NCBI GenBank assembly: GCA_035998495.1
Contig: DASYHP010000050.1
Span: 1-64,000 of the forward strand
Source: Mesorhizobium_B sp035998495
GTDB lineage: Bacteria; Pseudomonadota; Alphaproteobacteria; Rhizobiales; Rhizobiaceae
Reading direction: 5' to 3'
DNA length: 64,000 nucleotides
The position numbers and the translations under genes are program-made. This document shows positions 24,220 to 32,119 of the stretch, piece after piece. Within the stretch, counting starts at the first letter, position 1. Every line of letters starts with the position of its first letter. The notes beneath the pieces were generated by a model. It was not told where the DNA came from, did not search any database, and was given only the letters and a program-made list of their open reading frames with translations.

Positions 24220-24328
24220 CGGCTTGTTCGGGCGCCAACTGTTGAGATTCGGACTCGCGCCGCCACTTTATTTGACGAGGCGGCGCCCGATTGCGACACT
24301 GTGGTCGTGCCGTTTGGAGGATTCCACG

Positions 24329-24784
24329 ATGCGCCTGGCTGTCCCTGCCCTGGTCGCCGCCACGCTTTTATCGGCCCCCGCCGCGCAAGCTGACCATTCA
24401 CGCCGCCACATGACGGTGTTCAAGACGCCGGGATGCGAGTGCTGCTCGGCCTGGGCGGCGATCGCCCGCGAGCACGGTTTCGAGGTCACGCTGGAGGAGC
24501 GCGAGGACATGGAGGCCATCAAGGACCGCCTCGGCGTCGTGGAGGCCGTCCGCTCCTGCCATACCACCAGCGTGGACGGCTATGTCGTGGAGGGACATGT
24601 GCCCATGACGGCGGTGAAGAAGCTTCTGAGCGAACGGCCGCGCGTCACAGGCATCGGCGCGCCCGGCATGCCGATGGGCTCGCCGGGCATGGGCGACGAT
24701 CCTCGCGCGCGTTTCGACGTGCTTTCCTTCGGCGGGACGCAGCCCCACGCGCGGGCCGTGTTCTTCGAGGCCGGCAAGGACTGA
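24329..24784 (+). CDS. DUF411 periplasmic metal-binding protein
   Basis: A 151-residue exported protein: signal peptide to APAAQA, then the DUF411 fold with FKTPGCECCSAWAAIAREHGF (CxCC-type thiol motif), SCHTTSVDGYVVEGHVP, and a Met/Gly-rich GAPGMPMGSPGMG near the end, a likely copper(I) site. DUF411 proteins occur mostly in copper-resistance loci. Start at 24329 after TTTGGAGG. Divergent from the cytochrome b561 gene. Confidence 0.85.
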   Translation: MRLAVPALVAATLLSAPAAQADHSRRHMTVFKTPGCECCSAWAAIAREHGFEVTLEEREDMEAIKDRLGVVEAVRSCHTTSVDGYVVEGHVPMTAVKKLLSERPRVTGIGAPGMPMGSPGMGDDPRARFDVLSFGGTQPHARAVFFEAGKD

Positions 24785-24818
24785 GGTCGGGCTCGCGGGC
24801 CGCCCCGATGGCAGGCGC

Positions 24819-25022
24819 TCAGGCGGCGAGCTTCTCGTTGGGATAGCCCGCCTGCCGGATGGCCTCGCGAATGCGGCTTTCCTCCGCGTCGGACGCGACC
24901 GATACGGTGCCGCCGGAAAGATCCACCTGCACGTCGGCGGCGGGATCGACCCCTTTCACCGCCTTTTGCACGGTGGCGGCGCAATGGCCGCAGCTCATCT
25001 CTTCCACTTTCAGCTTCAGCAT
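24819..25022 (-). CDS. copZ: CopZ-type copper chaperone (HMA domain)
   Basis: A 67-residue heavy-metal-associated domain with the copper-binding MSCGHC motif (C11 and C14) and the closing AGYPNEKL. It carries Cu(I) in the cytoplasm to a P1B ATPase or to CueR. No ATPase (copA) gene is in the window. Its CueR-type promoter lies at 25054-25084, giving a leader of about 25 bases. Confidence 0.88.
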   Translation of the reverse strand: MLKLKVEEMSCGHCAATVQKAVKGVDPAADVQVDLSGGTVSVASDAEESRIREAIRQAGYPNEKLAA

Positions 25023-25053
25023 GGATGTTCTCCTTGTCGGACGTGCCGCGCCC

Positions 25054-25084
25054 GATATGGGGCTTCCCACGGTGGTAAGGTCAA
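25054..25084 (-). promoter_or_regulatory. CueR-type promoter of copZ
   Basis: Minus strand: TTGACC (25084-25079), 19-base spacer, CATATC (25059-25054). The spacer dyad reads GCTTCCCACGGTGGTAAGG on the plus strand, matching the DUF4396 site in all but a few positions. Confidence 0.83.
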
Positions 25085-25134
25085 CGGCCCCGCCGCGGCT
25101 CCGCTCGACCCCGCGCGGCGCCAGGTCTCACGGC

Positions 25135-25470
25135 TCACGCCGCCATGCGGCGGCAGCTTTCGGCGCAGGCCCGGCAGGCCTCCGCGCATTCCTCCATGCC
25201 CCCCACCTCCTCGCAGCTTTCAGCACAGGCCTCGCAGACTTCCGCGCAGGCGCGGCAGGTGTGCTTGTGCAGCTCGGTGGAGAGCAGCATGAAATGCGCC
25301 GAGGTGCGGCAGATCTCAGCGCAGGCCAGCATGGTGCGGAAATGCACGGGCTCGACGTGTTTGCCGCCCGCTTCCAGGCAGTGGTTCGAAGCCATGCCGA
25401 GGCAGGTCTGGTAGCAGCGCAGGCACTCGTCGATGCAGCGCTGCATTTCGGGCGACGCCTGGTGATGCAT
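25135..25470 (-). CDS. Cytosolic four-helix-bundle copper-storage protein (Csp3-like)
   Basis: A 111-residue helical protein with 16 cysteines, mostly spaced Cx2C or Cx3C along helices (for example CIDECLRCYQTC and CRACAEVCEACAESC). Csp proteins line the inside of a four-helix bundle with such thiols and store many Cu(I) ions. There is no signal peptide, so this is the cytosolic (Csp3) type. AAAGGAG precedes the ATG. It lies 119 bases downstream of cueR on the same strand and has no obvious CueR site of its own, so it may share the cueR transcript. Confidence 0.88.
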   Translation of the reverse strand: MHHQASPEMQRCIDECLRCYQTCLGMASNHCLEAGGKHVEPVHFRTMLACAEICRTSAHFMLLSTELHKHTCRACAEVCEACAESCEEVGGMEECAEACRACAESCRRMAA

Positions 25471-25589
25471 GGGTGGTCTCCTTTCGCCGGGGGTTCGGAG
25501 GTGAAACGGGCCGAGCCGCCCTCAAGGTTCCGAGGTTTCGCCTTCGCCCTCCGTACGGTCGCGGACCGACGGCACGACCCGCGTCCGCC

Positions 25590-26078
25590 TCACGCCAAGG
25601 CCTTTTTCCGGGCGTTGATCGGGCCGTCCGCGAGTTCGCCCAGCCGCGCGGCGCGTCGCGCGGGTTTTCCCGCGGCCGGAGGCGGCGCGGCGGCTTGCGC
25701 GAGCTCCTCGATGATCGGGCATTCGGGCCGCCCGTCGCCGTGGCAGGTCTTCGCGAGATGCCGAAGCGTGCCGGCCATCTCCTGAAGCTCGCGCATGCGC
25801 GCCTCGAGCGCCGCCACATGTTCGAGCGCGAGCTGCTTCACGTCGGCGCTCGCGCGAGCGCGATCCTGCCACAGCCCCAGGAGCTCCTTGATCTGCTCGA
25901 CGGAGAAGTTGAGGTCGCGCGCCCGCCGGATGAAGCGCAGGATCGCGACATCGTTTGGCCCATAGACGCGATAGCCGGATCCGGTCCGGCCGGCCGGCGC
26001 GATGAGGCCGATGCTCTCATAATGGCGGATCATCTTCGCGCTCACGCCCGAGGCTTTCGCCGCTTGCCCAATATTCAT
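25590..26078 (-). CDS. cueR: CueR, MerR-family copper-responsive activator
   Basis: A 162-residue MerR-family regulator. The N-terminal winged helix (MNIGQAAKASGVSAKMIRHYESIGL) is followed by the dimerisation helix and the metal loop C112-HGDGRPE-C120, the same cysteine numbering and spacing as E. coli CueR, which senses Cu(I), Ag(I) or Au(I). The C-terminal extension after the loop (about 40 residues) is Ala/Arg-rich and longer than in E. coli. Start at 26078 after AAGGAG. A CueR-type promoter lies upstream (26192-26222), indicating autoactivation. Confidence 0.9.
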   Translation of the reverse strand: MNIGQAAKASGVSAKMIRHYESIGLIAPAGRTGSGYRVYGPNDVAILRFIRRARDLNFSVEQIKELLGLWQDRARASADVKQLALEHVAALEARMRELQEMAGTLRHLAKTCHGDGRPECPIIEELAQAAAPPPAAGKPARRAARLGELADGPINARKKALA

Positions 26079-26191
26079 GGCTCGAACTCCTTCTTCATGG
26101 CTGACGCAGGCCGAGATCGGATCCCGCCTTCTCGATCGCCGCGCAGTCGGCTCCGGCCCCTGGGAAGGGTCACCGAACCGCGTTCCATCCG

Positions 26192-26222
26192 GAGATAATG
26201 GCTCCCATCGTGGGAAGGTCAA
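26192..26222 (-). promoter_or_regulatory. CueR-type promoter of cueR (autoregulation)
   Basis: Minus strand: TTGACC (26222-26217), 19-base spacer, TATCTC (26197-26192). The dyad GGCTCCCATCGTGGGAAGG has a weaker left half than the other two sites. It lies about 115 bases before the cueR start codon. Confidence 0.75.
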
Positions 26223-26269
26223 GGGCCAGCCGATTCTGGCTGCACGGACCTTCGGCTCGGGATCATGCG

Positions 26270-27583
26270 TTACGAGAACAGCCGGTCGGCGGCCCTGTAG
26301 TAAAGAATCGAGGGCACGAGGAACCATGGCGTGCCCGTGTAGAACGGCCTTGTCGCGAAGGGGATGTCGTCGAGCGCGGTTTTCCCTTCCGCGCGGCCGA
26401 GGATCTGCTGGCCGGCCTTGGCGCCGAAATAGAGCGACAGCGACACGCCCGAGCCGCAATAACCCATGCAGTAATGCACGCCGTCATGGACGCCCAAGTG
26501 CGGCAGCGTGTCGAAGGTGTAGGCCACCGTGCCGTGCCAGGCGTGGGTGATGCGGGCGGCTTCGAGCTGCGGGAAGACCCCGAGCATCATCTGCCGCAAC
26601 CGCGGGAGCGCCTTCATGGGATCGGACTCCCACAAGGCCGCCCGGCCGCCGAAGAGCAGGCGGCTCCCGTCGGGCGACATGCGGAAATAGATGACGACCT
26701 TTCGCGTGTCGATCACCGTGCGGCGCTGCGGGATGAGGCTTTGCGCCAGCTCCTCCGGCAGCGCTTCGGTCGCCAGCATGTAGCTGCCGATGGGGATGAC
26801 GCGGCGCTTGGCCCAGGGCGACAGGTCGCCGGAATAGCCGTTGGTGGCGATCAAGACCTTGCCGGCCGAAACCGCGCCGCGTTCCGTCATCACGTCGAAG
26901 CGCCCCGCCTCCCGTCGGATCGAGCGCGCCGCGGCGTTCTCGACGATCTGGACGCCCTGCCGCCGGGCGATCTCCACCAGGCCGGCATGGAGTTTCGCGG
27001 GATGCACCGCGCCCAGGCCCGGCGTGACCATGCCGCCGAAATAACCGGGCGCGGCGAGCTCCGCATGCTGCTCGGCTCTCGGAACCAGACGGATCGGCGT
27101 CTCGTCGTGCCTAGCGCTGGCGTCGGCGAGTTGCTGCATGAGGCGGAACTGTTTGGGCGAATGGGCGGCGGTGTAGCGGCCGCGGCGCTCCCAATCGCAG
27201 TCGATCGCGTTCCCGGAAATGAAACGGTCGATGTGCTCCAGCGCGGCCCGGCCCTCCGCGCGGACGCGGGCGGCGAGATCGGCGCCGTGCTTGGCCGCCA
27301 GCTCCGACAAGCTCGGCTTGATGCTGGTGGAGACCTGCCCCCCATTGCGGGTGGAGCAGCCCCAGCCCAGCGTCTCGGCTTCGAGCACAACGACCGACAT
27401 GCCGCCCTTCGCCGCCTCGATCGCCGCCGACAGGCCGGTATAGCCGGAGCCCACCACGACCAGGTCGGCGCGGGTCGGGATGTCTTCTGCAGTGGCGGGA
27501 GGCGCGGCAAAATCGTCCCACCAGAAGGGCACGGCGCGGCAGCCCCTGGAGACCTCTTCAAAAGCGGCGGAACGCGTTGTCAT
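26270..27583 (-). CDS. FAD-dependent amine oxidoreductase (DAO family, PuuB/OrdL-like)
   Basis: A 437-residue flavoprotein. Features: FWWDDF near the N-terminus, FAD-binding LVVVGSGYTGLSAAIEAAKGG (residues about 40-60), GWGCSTRNGGQVSTSIKP, GAVHPAKLHAGLVEIARRQG, ATNGYSG, and C-terminal HAWHGTVAYTFDTLPHLG and MGYCGSGVSLS. This is the pattern of gamma-glutamylputrescine oxidase and related amine oxidases. No polyamine-pathway genes adjoin it, so the substrate is open. Confidence 0.85.
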   Translation of the reverse strand: MTTRSAAFEEVSRGCRAVPFWWDDFAAPPATAEDIPTRADLVVVGSGYTGLSAAIEAAKGGMSVVVLEAETLGWGCSTRNGGQVSTSIKPSLSELAAKHGADLAARVRAEGRAALEHIDRFISGNAIDCDWERRGRYTAAHSPKQFRLMQQLADASARHDETPIRLVPRAEQHAELAAPGYFGGMVTPGLGAVHPAKLHAGLVEIARRQGVQIVENAAARSIRREAGRFDVMTERGAVSAGKVLIATNGYSGDLSPWAKRRVIPIGSYMLATEALPEELAQSLIPQRRTVIDTRKVVIYFRMSPDGSRLLFGGRAALWESDPMKALPRLRQMMLGVFPQLEAARITHAWHGTVAYTFDTLPHLGVHDGVHYCMGYCGSGVSLSLYFGAKAGQQILGRAEGKTALDDIPFATRPFYTGTPWFLVPSILYYRAADRLFS

Positions 27584-27652
27584 GACGCGCGTCTTGGCAC
27601 CGCCGCGCGCGCAATGGAAGATGTGGCGCGCCTCAACCCCCTGGCGCGGTGG

Positions 27653-28744
27653 TCAGGGCGTGGCCGGCCTTCGGGCGGAAAGGAAGAGTGGGAGGCGGCC
27701 GCGAAAAGGTTTCGCCGCCCGCTGGATCAAGCGCTTGCCCGAAGGCTCGATCCAGCGCGCGATGGCGGCCGCGGCGAGGAGAAGGGCGGCGAGCAGAAGA
27801 ACGGCCACCAGCCAGCGGTTCGCGACCCCGCCGAAATGCGCGAAGGCCGCATAGCCGATATGCTGGTGGAGCAGGTAAAGCGGGTAGGTCAGCGCCCCGA
27901 GCCCCGCCGCCAGCCGGGGCGGCAGCGGCGCGGAGGGCGCAAGCGCCGCCAGCGTCATCACGGACAGCGCAAAGGATCCCGTCAGCGCGAGGGCGCCGAA
28001 GCTGTGGCGGACCCCGTACTCTTCCACGAAGAAGGGCTCGACGAGCCAGGGCTCCAGACAAGCCCAGAAGGCGGCCAAGGCTAGCAGGGGCAGATCGGCG
28101 CGGGAAAAGTCCCGCTGCAGCTTGAAGAGCACCAGCCCGAAGGCGAAGAAGCCGGAATATTCCGTGATGAACAGTTTTCGAACGGCGCCGCTGTCGATAA
28201 GCCCCTCGTTCAGGATCGAGAGCGCCAGCCAGGCGAGGACGGCCATCCGCCAGTGCTTGTGGAACAGGCCCGTCGCCATGAGCAGGAACACCCAGGCATA
28301 GAAGACGATCTCATAGACGATCGTCCAATAGGCGCCGTCCAGGAAGGGTTGCCCCAGGGCGCGCGAGACGATGGCGAGATGCGCGAGCCATTGCGCGAAT
28401 GTCGGCGGCGCGATGCCCGCAACGGGCCACCAGAGCAGGACCAGCGCCGTCACGCTCGCGCAGACGACGAAGGTCGGCCATAGCCGCGCCGTGCGTCCCA
28501 CCGCGAAGTCGAAGGCGGAGCGGTTCTCGGCCGACATCGCGATCACATAGCCCGAGATCGCGAAGAAGATCAGCAGGCCGACATGGCCCCACATGGCGAA
28601 GGGCGCGAGCTCCGGAAATCCCGTCCCGCCGCCTTCGCCGGTGATCCCCATGCGGAAGCCGAAGTGGAACAGGACGACCAGAAGCGCGGAGGCGAGGCGG
28701 AGCAGGTCGAGATTGAGGAGCCGTTGCGTCTTTCCGTCCGTCAT
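27653..28744 (-). CDS. Membrane acyltransferase (acyltransferase_3 / OafA family)
   Basis: A 363-residue protein with about ten membrane helices. LDLLRLASALLVVLFHFGFRMG at the N-terminus contains the R-x(10)-H-type catalytic pattern of the family; LLIFFAISGYVIAMSAENR and FVVCASVTALVL follow, and LYLLHQHIGYAAF lies near the C-terminus. Such enzymes O-acylate surface polysaccharides or lipids. It is isolated: 69 bases from the DAO-family gene upstream-facing stop and followed by non-coding DNA. Acceptor unknown. Confidence 0.85.
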   Translation of the reverse strand: MTDGKTQRLLNLDLLRLASALLVVLFHFGFRMGITGEGGGTGFPELAPFAMWGHVGLLIFFAISGYVIAMSAENRSAFDFAVGRTARLWPTFVVCASVTALVLLWWPVAGIAPPTFAQWLAHLAIVSRALGQPFLDGAYWTIVYEIVFYAWVFLLMATGLFHKHWRMAVLAWLALSILNEGLIDSGAVRKLFITEYSGFFAFGLVLFKLQRDFSRADLPLLALAAFWACLEPWLVEPFFVEEYGVRHSFGALALTGSFALSVMTLAALAPSAPLPPRLAAGLGALTYPLYLLHQHIGYAAFAHFGGVANRWLVAVLLLAALLLAAAAIARWIEPSGKRLIQRAAKPFRGRLPLFLSARRPATP

Positions 28745-29054
28745 GCGCGCTTCCGCCGGTGGGAGGTTCGCGCAAACCTATCCCAGCCGGATTGCCCAAA
28801 GGTGAAGCCGCATGGCGCAAATCGACGACGTTCCGGCGCGCCTGTCAGCGCCGCCGCGTGCCTCCGTCCACCTTCGAGCCGGCCCGCCCGTGCCGTGCGT
28901 TCGACATCAGACGATCGAGGGCCGTTGCCGCCCATGTCCGCGGCCGCGCCGTCCCGGAGCGCGCGCTCGAAAGGCGACATCACGAGGAAACCCGCGGGCT
29001 CCTGGGGGATTAACAGCCACGCCCACCAGAAAACCCAGCAAGGAGCAGACGCCC
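28745..29054. other. Intergenic stretch between acyltransferase and the small hydrophilic protein gene
   Basis: About 310 bases without a gene I can support. AAGGAG at about 29039-29044 belongs to the following GTG-start gene. Divergent promoters must lie here, but I could not assign clear -35/-10 pairs. Confidence 0.4.
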
Positions 29055-29330
29055 GTGCCCGAAAAACATCCCAACACCAAGCGCTGGGGCGGCCCCGGCG
29101 CGAGCCATGAGGACCGCACCGAGCCGATGCCGGAAAAGCACGACCCCCGGCCGGACGGCGCGCCCACCAACCCGCCCGTGAGCCAAGTGTCAGGCGGGGG
29201 CGGCGAGCGCGACGAGAAGCACAGCCATGTGGACCACATGCGCTCGTCCAAGTCGCACGCCACCGACAACAAGAGCCCGACCTATGGCCGGGAGTGGAAG
29301 GAGAACCGGCCGCGGCACGAGAAGGAGTGA
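29055..29330 (+). CDS. Small disordered, highly charged protein of unknown function (91 aa)
   Basis: Begins with GTG at 29055 after AAGGAG. The product is almost without hydrophobic residues, rich in His, Lys, Glu, Pro, Gly and Ser (PEKHPNTKRWGGPG, PEKHDPRPDGAP, SHVDHMRSSKSHATDN, ending RPRHEKE). PEKH occurs twice. Such composition indicates an intrinsically disordered, possibly desiccation- or stress-related protein, but no family is recognised. A strong hairpin follows 15 bases after its stop. Confidence 0.6.
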   Translation: MPEKHPNTKRWGGPGASHEDRTEPMPEKHDPRPDGAPTNPPVSQVSGGGGERDEKHSHVDHMRSSKSHATDNKSPTYGREWKENRPRHEKE

Positions 29331-29345
29331 CGCGCCCGACCCACC

Positions 29346-29381
29346 GCCGCCCCGCGCCCGCTTCAGGCGGCGCGGGGCGGC
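29346..29381 (+). terminator. GC-rich terminator-like hairpin
   Basis: GCCGCCCCGCGCC (29346-29358) pairs perfectly with GGCGCGGGGCGGC (29369-29381) around a 10-base loop, directly after the small disordered-protein gene and before the DUF4112 leader. There is no clear T tract (GCGATCTTG follows), so termination may be partial. Confidence 0.6.
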
Positions 29382-29402
29382 GCGATCTTGAAATCGGCCC
29401 GC

Positions 29403-29518
29403 CCGCGCATGATCTATGGATTACCGGGTCCGGGCCCCTCTGGCCGCCACGCTGGCGGCGATGTCGGACCCTCTCACCTGATGGAGTTTCCTGAGAACTC
29501 CGCACCTGAGAGGCGTCG
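29403..29518 (+). ncRNA. Structured 5' leader, candidate terC-type regulatory RNA (DUF4112 copy)
   Basis: Two consecutive helices are visible. The first pairs GGGTCCG (29426-29432) with CGGACCC (29465-29471) and encloses the hairpin GCCGCC/GGCGGC. The second pairs CTCTCA (29471-29476) with TGAGAG (29507-29512) and encloses GGAGTT/AACTCC. The 3' strand of the second helix contains the ribosome-binding site of the DUF4112 gene, six bases before its ATG. GGTCCGGGCCCC-x-CTGG and CGATGTCGG recur in the leader of the TerC gene at 60656-60702 with a different but equally paired hairpin between them. This conservation at two loci argues for one RNA family; identity with the published terC motif is from memory and unproven. 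Confidence 0.6.
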
Positions 29519-29962
29519 ATGCGAAACTCTTCCCACGCCACGCATGGCAACCCGCGCCAAGCCCAAGCGCGCCAGCGGCTCGACCGCCTGGCGCGGCTCT
29601 TGGACAGCGCCGTTCGCGTGCCCGGCACCAATATCCGGTTCGGCGCGGACGCGGCCCTCAACGTCATTCCCGGCGCGGGCACGCTGTTCGCGAAGAGCCT
29701 GTCGGCCTATCTCATCTGGGAGGCGAGCCGGCTGGGCGTTCCGCCGGGCGTACTTCTTCGCATGATCGGCAATGTGGGCGTGGACCTCGCCATCTCGGCC
29801 GTGCCGTTCGTGGGCTGGGTGGGCGATGTCTTCTTCCGCGCGAACCTGCGCAACATGGCGCTGCTGCGCGAGCATCTCGACGGCCGGACCGCCGAGGGCG
29901 ACCGCCGCTGGCAGGACGGCCCGGTGATCGAAGGCACGGTGTTGCGCGGGGCGGCGGCCTGA
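29519..29962 (+). CDS. DUF4112 membrane protein
   Basis: A 147-residue protein of the DUF4112 family. LDRLARLLDSAVRVPGTNIRFGADAALNVIPGAGTL is the characteristic N-terminal block, followed by a helix, MIGNVGVDLAISAVPFVGWVGDVFF and NLRNMALLREHL. Two glycine-rich membrane-inserting segments are visible. Function unknown. Translation is probably gated by the structured leader upstream, and the next gene overlaps its stop by one base. Confidence 0.82.
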   Translation: MRNSSHATHGNPRQAQARQRLDRLARLLDSAVRVPGTNIRFGADAALNVIPGAGTLFAKSLSAYLIWEASRLGVPPGVLLRMIGNVGVDLAISAVPFVGWVGDVFFRANLRNMALLREHLDGRTAEGDRRWQDGPVIEGTVLRGAAA

Positions 29963-30390
29963 TGCGCAAGCTCGTCTGGTTCCTGGCTTTCGTCGCGGCC
30001 GCGCTGTGGTCGCTCATGATCTGGGCCGGCTATGCCTTCCTGGGCTGGGCCAACGAGGCCGTGGCCGGGGCGCCGGGCGCGTGGGGCCTGCCGCCCGACA
30101 TGGCGCTCTGGGTGTCCTGGGCGGGATATCTGTTCGAGCAGCTCGGCCAGGGCGCGGCGATCGTGATCTGGATCCTGGGCCTGGGCCTGATCTTGCTGCT
30201 GGCCTTTGTCGCCAGCCTGTTCTTCGGCGCCCGTCGCAACCCGCCGGCCGAGCGTTTCCCGGCGCCGGGGCGGGTCGAGCGGCGGGTGTTCCGGCCCGAC
30301 CCGCAGCAAGCCCCGCCGGCCGTCGAGCCCCGGCCCGCGCCGCTCCGCGCGCCTACGATCAACTGGGGCCGAAGCACGGATCGGCGCTGA
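29962..30390 (+). CDS. Small membrane protein of unknown function, coupled to DUF4112
   Basis: A 142-residue protein whose ATG shares a base with the DUF4112 stop (TGATG). It has two predicted helices (residues about 4-25 and 63-90: ALWVSWAGYLFEQ then IVIWILGLGLILLLAFVASLFFG) and a proline/arginine-rich cytoplasmic tail. No domain recognised. The coupling implies a joint role with DUF4112. Confidence 0.7.
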   Translation: MRKLVWFLAFVAAALWSLMIWAGYAFLGWANEAVAGAPGAWGLPPDMALWVSWAGYLFEQLGQGAAIVIWILGLGLILLLAFVASLFFGARRNPPAERFPAPGRVERRVFRPDPQQAPPAVEPRPAPLRAPTINWGRSTDRR

Positions 30391-30470
30391 GTTCTTGTCC
30401 GGCTGCCTGCCCGCCCAAAGGCGAAGGCCAGCCAGGCGAACGCAGGGCGCCGGCCGGCGTTGGTTGCTCC

Positions 30471-31571
30471 ATGGCCGACCCCCTCCTGAAACCGGAGGCT
30501 CTTCGCGAGCCGCGCCCGAAGCTGTGGCGTCCGAAACGCATCGTCGTCACGCCTTCGGCGCTGACGTTCGAGCATGGCCGCGCCATGATCGAGCGGTTGG
30601 AGGCGCGTGGGATGCCGGTGGAGCGCAGCCCGCGCGACCGGCTCCAGCTCGGATTCCCCGCAGACCCGCGCCGCGCCTACGCGGAAGCCAAGAACACGCT
30701 GGCTGTCGTCGCCGCCCCACCCTCCAAGCTGAAGCTCCAGCCTATCGCGCCCTCGGCCGATTGGCGCGTGGACTTGGCTGAAGGCTGTCCGGCCCACTGC
30801 TCCTATTGCTATCTCGCGGGCTCGCTCGCCGGCCCGCCGGTGACGCGGGTCTATGCCAATCTCGATGAGATTTTCTCGGTGCTGCCGCGCCATCTCGGCC
30901 AGGGCACGATCACCTCGCGCTCGAACGCCCGCGCCGCCGAGGGCACCACGTTCGAGGCGTCCTGCTACACGGACCCGCTGCTCATCGAGCACCTCACGGG
31001 CTCGCTTTCGGCGCTGATCGAGCATTTCGGCCGGTGGGACGCGCCCGTGCAACTGCGCTTCACCACCAAGTCGGCGGGTGTGGAGCCCCTGCTCAGCCTC
31101 AACCACAACCGCCGCACAAGGATGCGCGCCTCGCTGAACCCGAGAACCTTCGCCCGCTTCGAGGGCGGCGCGGACCCGGTCGCGGAGCGATTGCGGGCGC
31201 TGCGGCGCATGGCGGACGCCGGATACCGCGTAGGCCTCACGATCGCGCCCATCATCGCCGCCGACGGCTGGCGGGAGGCGTATGGCGAACTGATCGCCCA
31301 GGCGGCTGAAACGTTGCAAGGCGCCCAGCACGCCGACCTCACCGTCGAGCTCATCACCCACCGCTTCACGGCGGGCTCCAAGACGGTGCTCGAAAGCTGG
31401 TATCCGGGTTCGGAGCTCGACATGAGCGACGGGCGGCGGGCGGAAAAGCGCACCAAGTTCGGCGCGGTGAAGACGGTCTATGACGCCGAAACCATGCGCG
31501 AACTGCGCACCTGGTTCGAACGCGAGATCGCGGAAAACCTGCCAGAGGCGCGCATCCTCTACTGGACCTGA
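30471..31571 (+). CDS. Spore-photoproduct-lyase-like radical SAM protein
   Basis: A 366-residue protein similar to SplB. The radical SAM cluster motif is CPAHCSYCYL (Cx3Cx2C), about residue 108; before it is RVDLAEG, after it TSRSNARAAEGTTFEASCYTDPLLIEHLTGSL, and near the end ELITHRFTAGSKTVLESWYPGSELDM and KFGAVKTVY. Spore photoproduct lyase repairs the UV lesion of endospores; this lineage does not sporulate, so the protein must repair or modify something else. Start at 30471 was chosen; the open frame extends upstream through unrelated sequence. Confidence 0.82.
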   Translation: MADPLLKPEALREPRPKLWRPKRIVVTPSALTFEHGRAMIERLEARGMPVERSPRDRLQLGFPADPRRAYAEAKNTLAVVAAPPSKLKLQPIAPSADWRVDLAEGCPAHCSYCYLAGSLAGPPVTRVYANLDEIFSVLPRHLGQGTITSRSNARAAEGTTFEASCYTDPLLIEHLTGSLSALIEHFGRWDAPVQLRFTTKSAGVEPLLSLNHNRRTRMRASLNPRTFARFEGGADPVAERLRALRRMADAGYRVGLTIAPIIAADGWREAYGELIAQAAETLQGAQHADLTVELITHRFTAGSKTVLESWYPGSELDMSDGRRAEKRTKFGAVKTVYDAETMRELRTWFEREIAENLPEARILYWT

Positions 31572-31576
31572 GTGGT

Positions 31577-32119
31577 TCAGCCCTCCCGCGTCTCCAGCCA
31601 GCGCCAGACATAGGAAAGCAGCGGCGCTTCAACGTGCAGGCGCGCTTTGTCCGGCGCCGCGCGATAGAGAAGGCACGGCACGCCGGCGAACAGCGTGGAG
31701 GCCGAGGGGCTGCCCTGCGAAAGATTCGCCGTCGCGCCGTCGGCCATGAGGTCGGCCAAACCCTCGCCCTTGACGTCGAGCACGGCCCAGGCGTCGTCGG
31801 CGGACGACAGGGCGAAGCCCTTCGCGCGCCAGCCGTCTTCCAAGGCGAGCGGGCGTTCGGACACGAAAAGCGCGCGGTCGCGGGCGATCCGCACGAAGGC
31901 GGGCAGGGCCTCGGCGACTTGCCACAACCCGATGGCCGGCGCGCTCGCGCCGAGCGCGGCGCTTGCGGCGTTCAGGTCGCCGGACACCAGCGTCTGCCCG
32001 AGCCCCAGCACGCGGCGCGCGGAAAAGCCGTCGCCCTGGATCGCGGCCTCTGCCCAATCGGCGGGCGGCGGCGTCCATTTTTCCGGGTGAACGAAGTTCT
32101 TGCCCTGGCTGTCAGGCAT
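31577..32119 (-). CDS. soxG: Sarcosine oxidase gamma subunit
   Basis: A 180-residue gamma subunit of heterotetrameric sarcosine oxidase. Its start overlaps the end of soxA by eight bases. The sequence is short of motifs but has the family pattern: LGLGQTLVSGDLNAASA, LWQVAEALPAFVRIARDRALFV, and the GcvT-like end LFAGVPCLLYRAAPDKARLHVEAPLLSYVWRWLE. Last gene of the soxBDAG operon. Confidence 0.88.
   Translation of the reverse strand: MPDSQGKNFVHPEKWTPPPADWAEAAIQGDGFSARRVLGLGQTLVSGDLNAASAALGASAPAIGLWQVAEALPAFVRIARDRALFVSERPLALEDGWRAKGFALSSADDAWAVLDVKGEGLADLMADGATANLSQGSPSASTLFAGVPCLLYRAAPDKARLHVEAPLLSYVWRWLETREG

Noticed and set aside
29403..29518. Hammerhead ribozyme, suggested by CTGATG followed by a stem.
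   Set aside because: The required GAAA box and cleavage-site context are missing; the CTGATG lies within a longer alternative helix.
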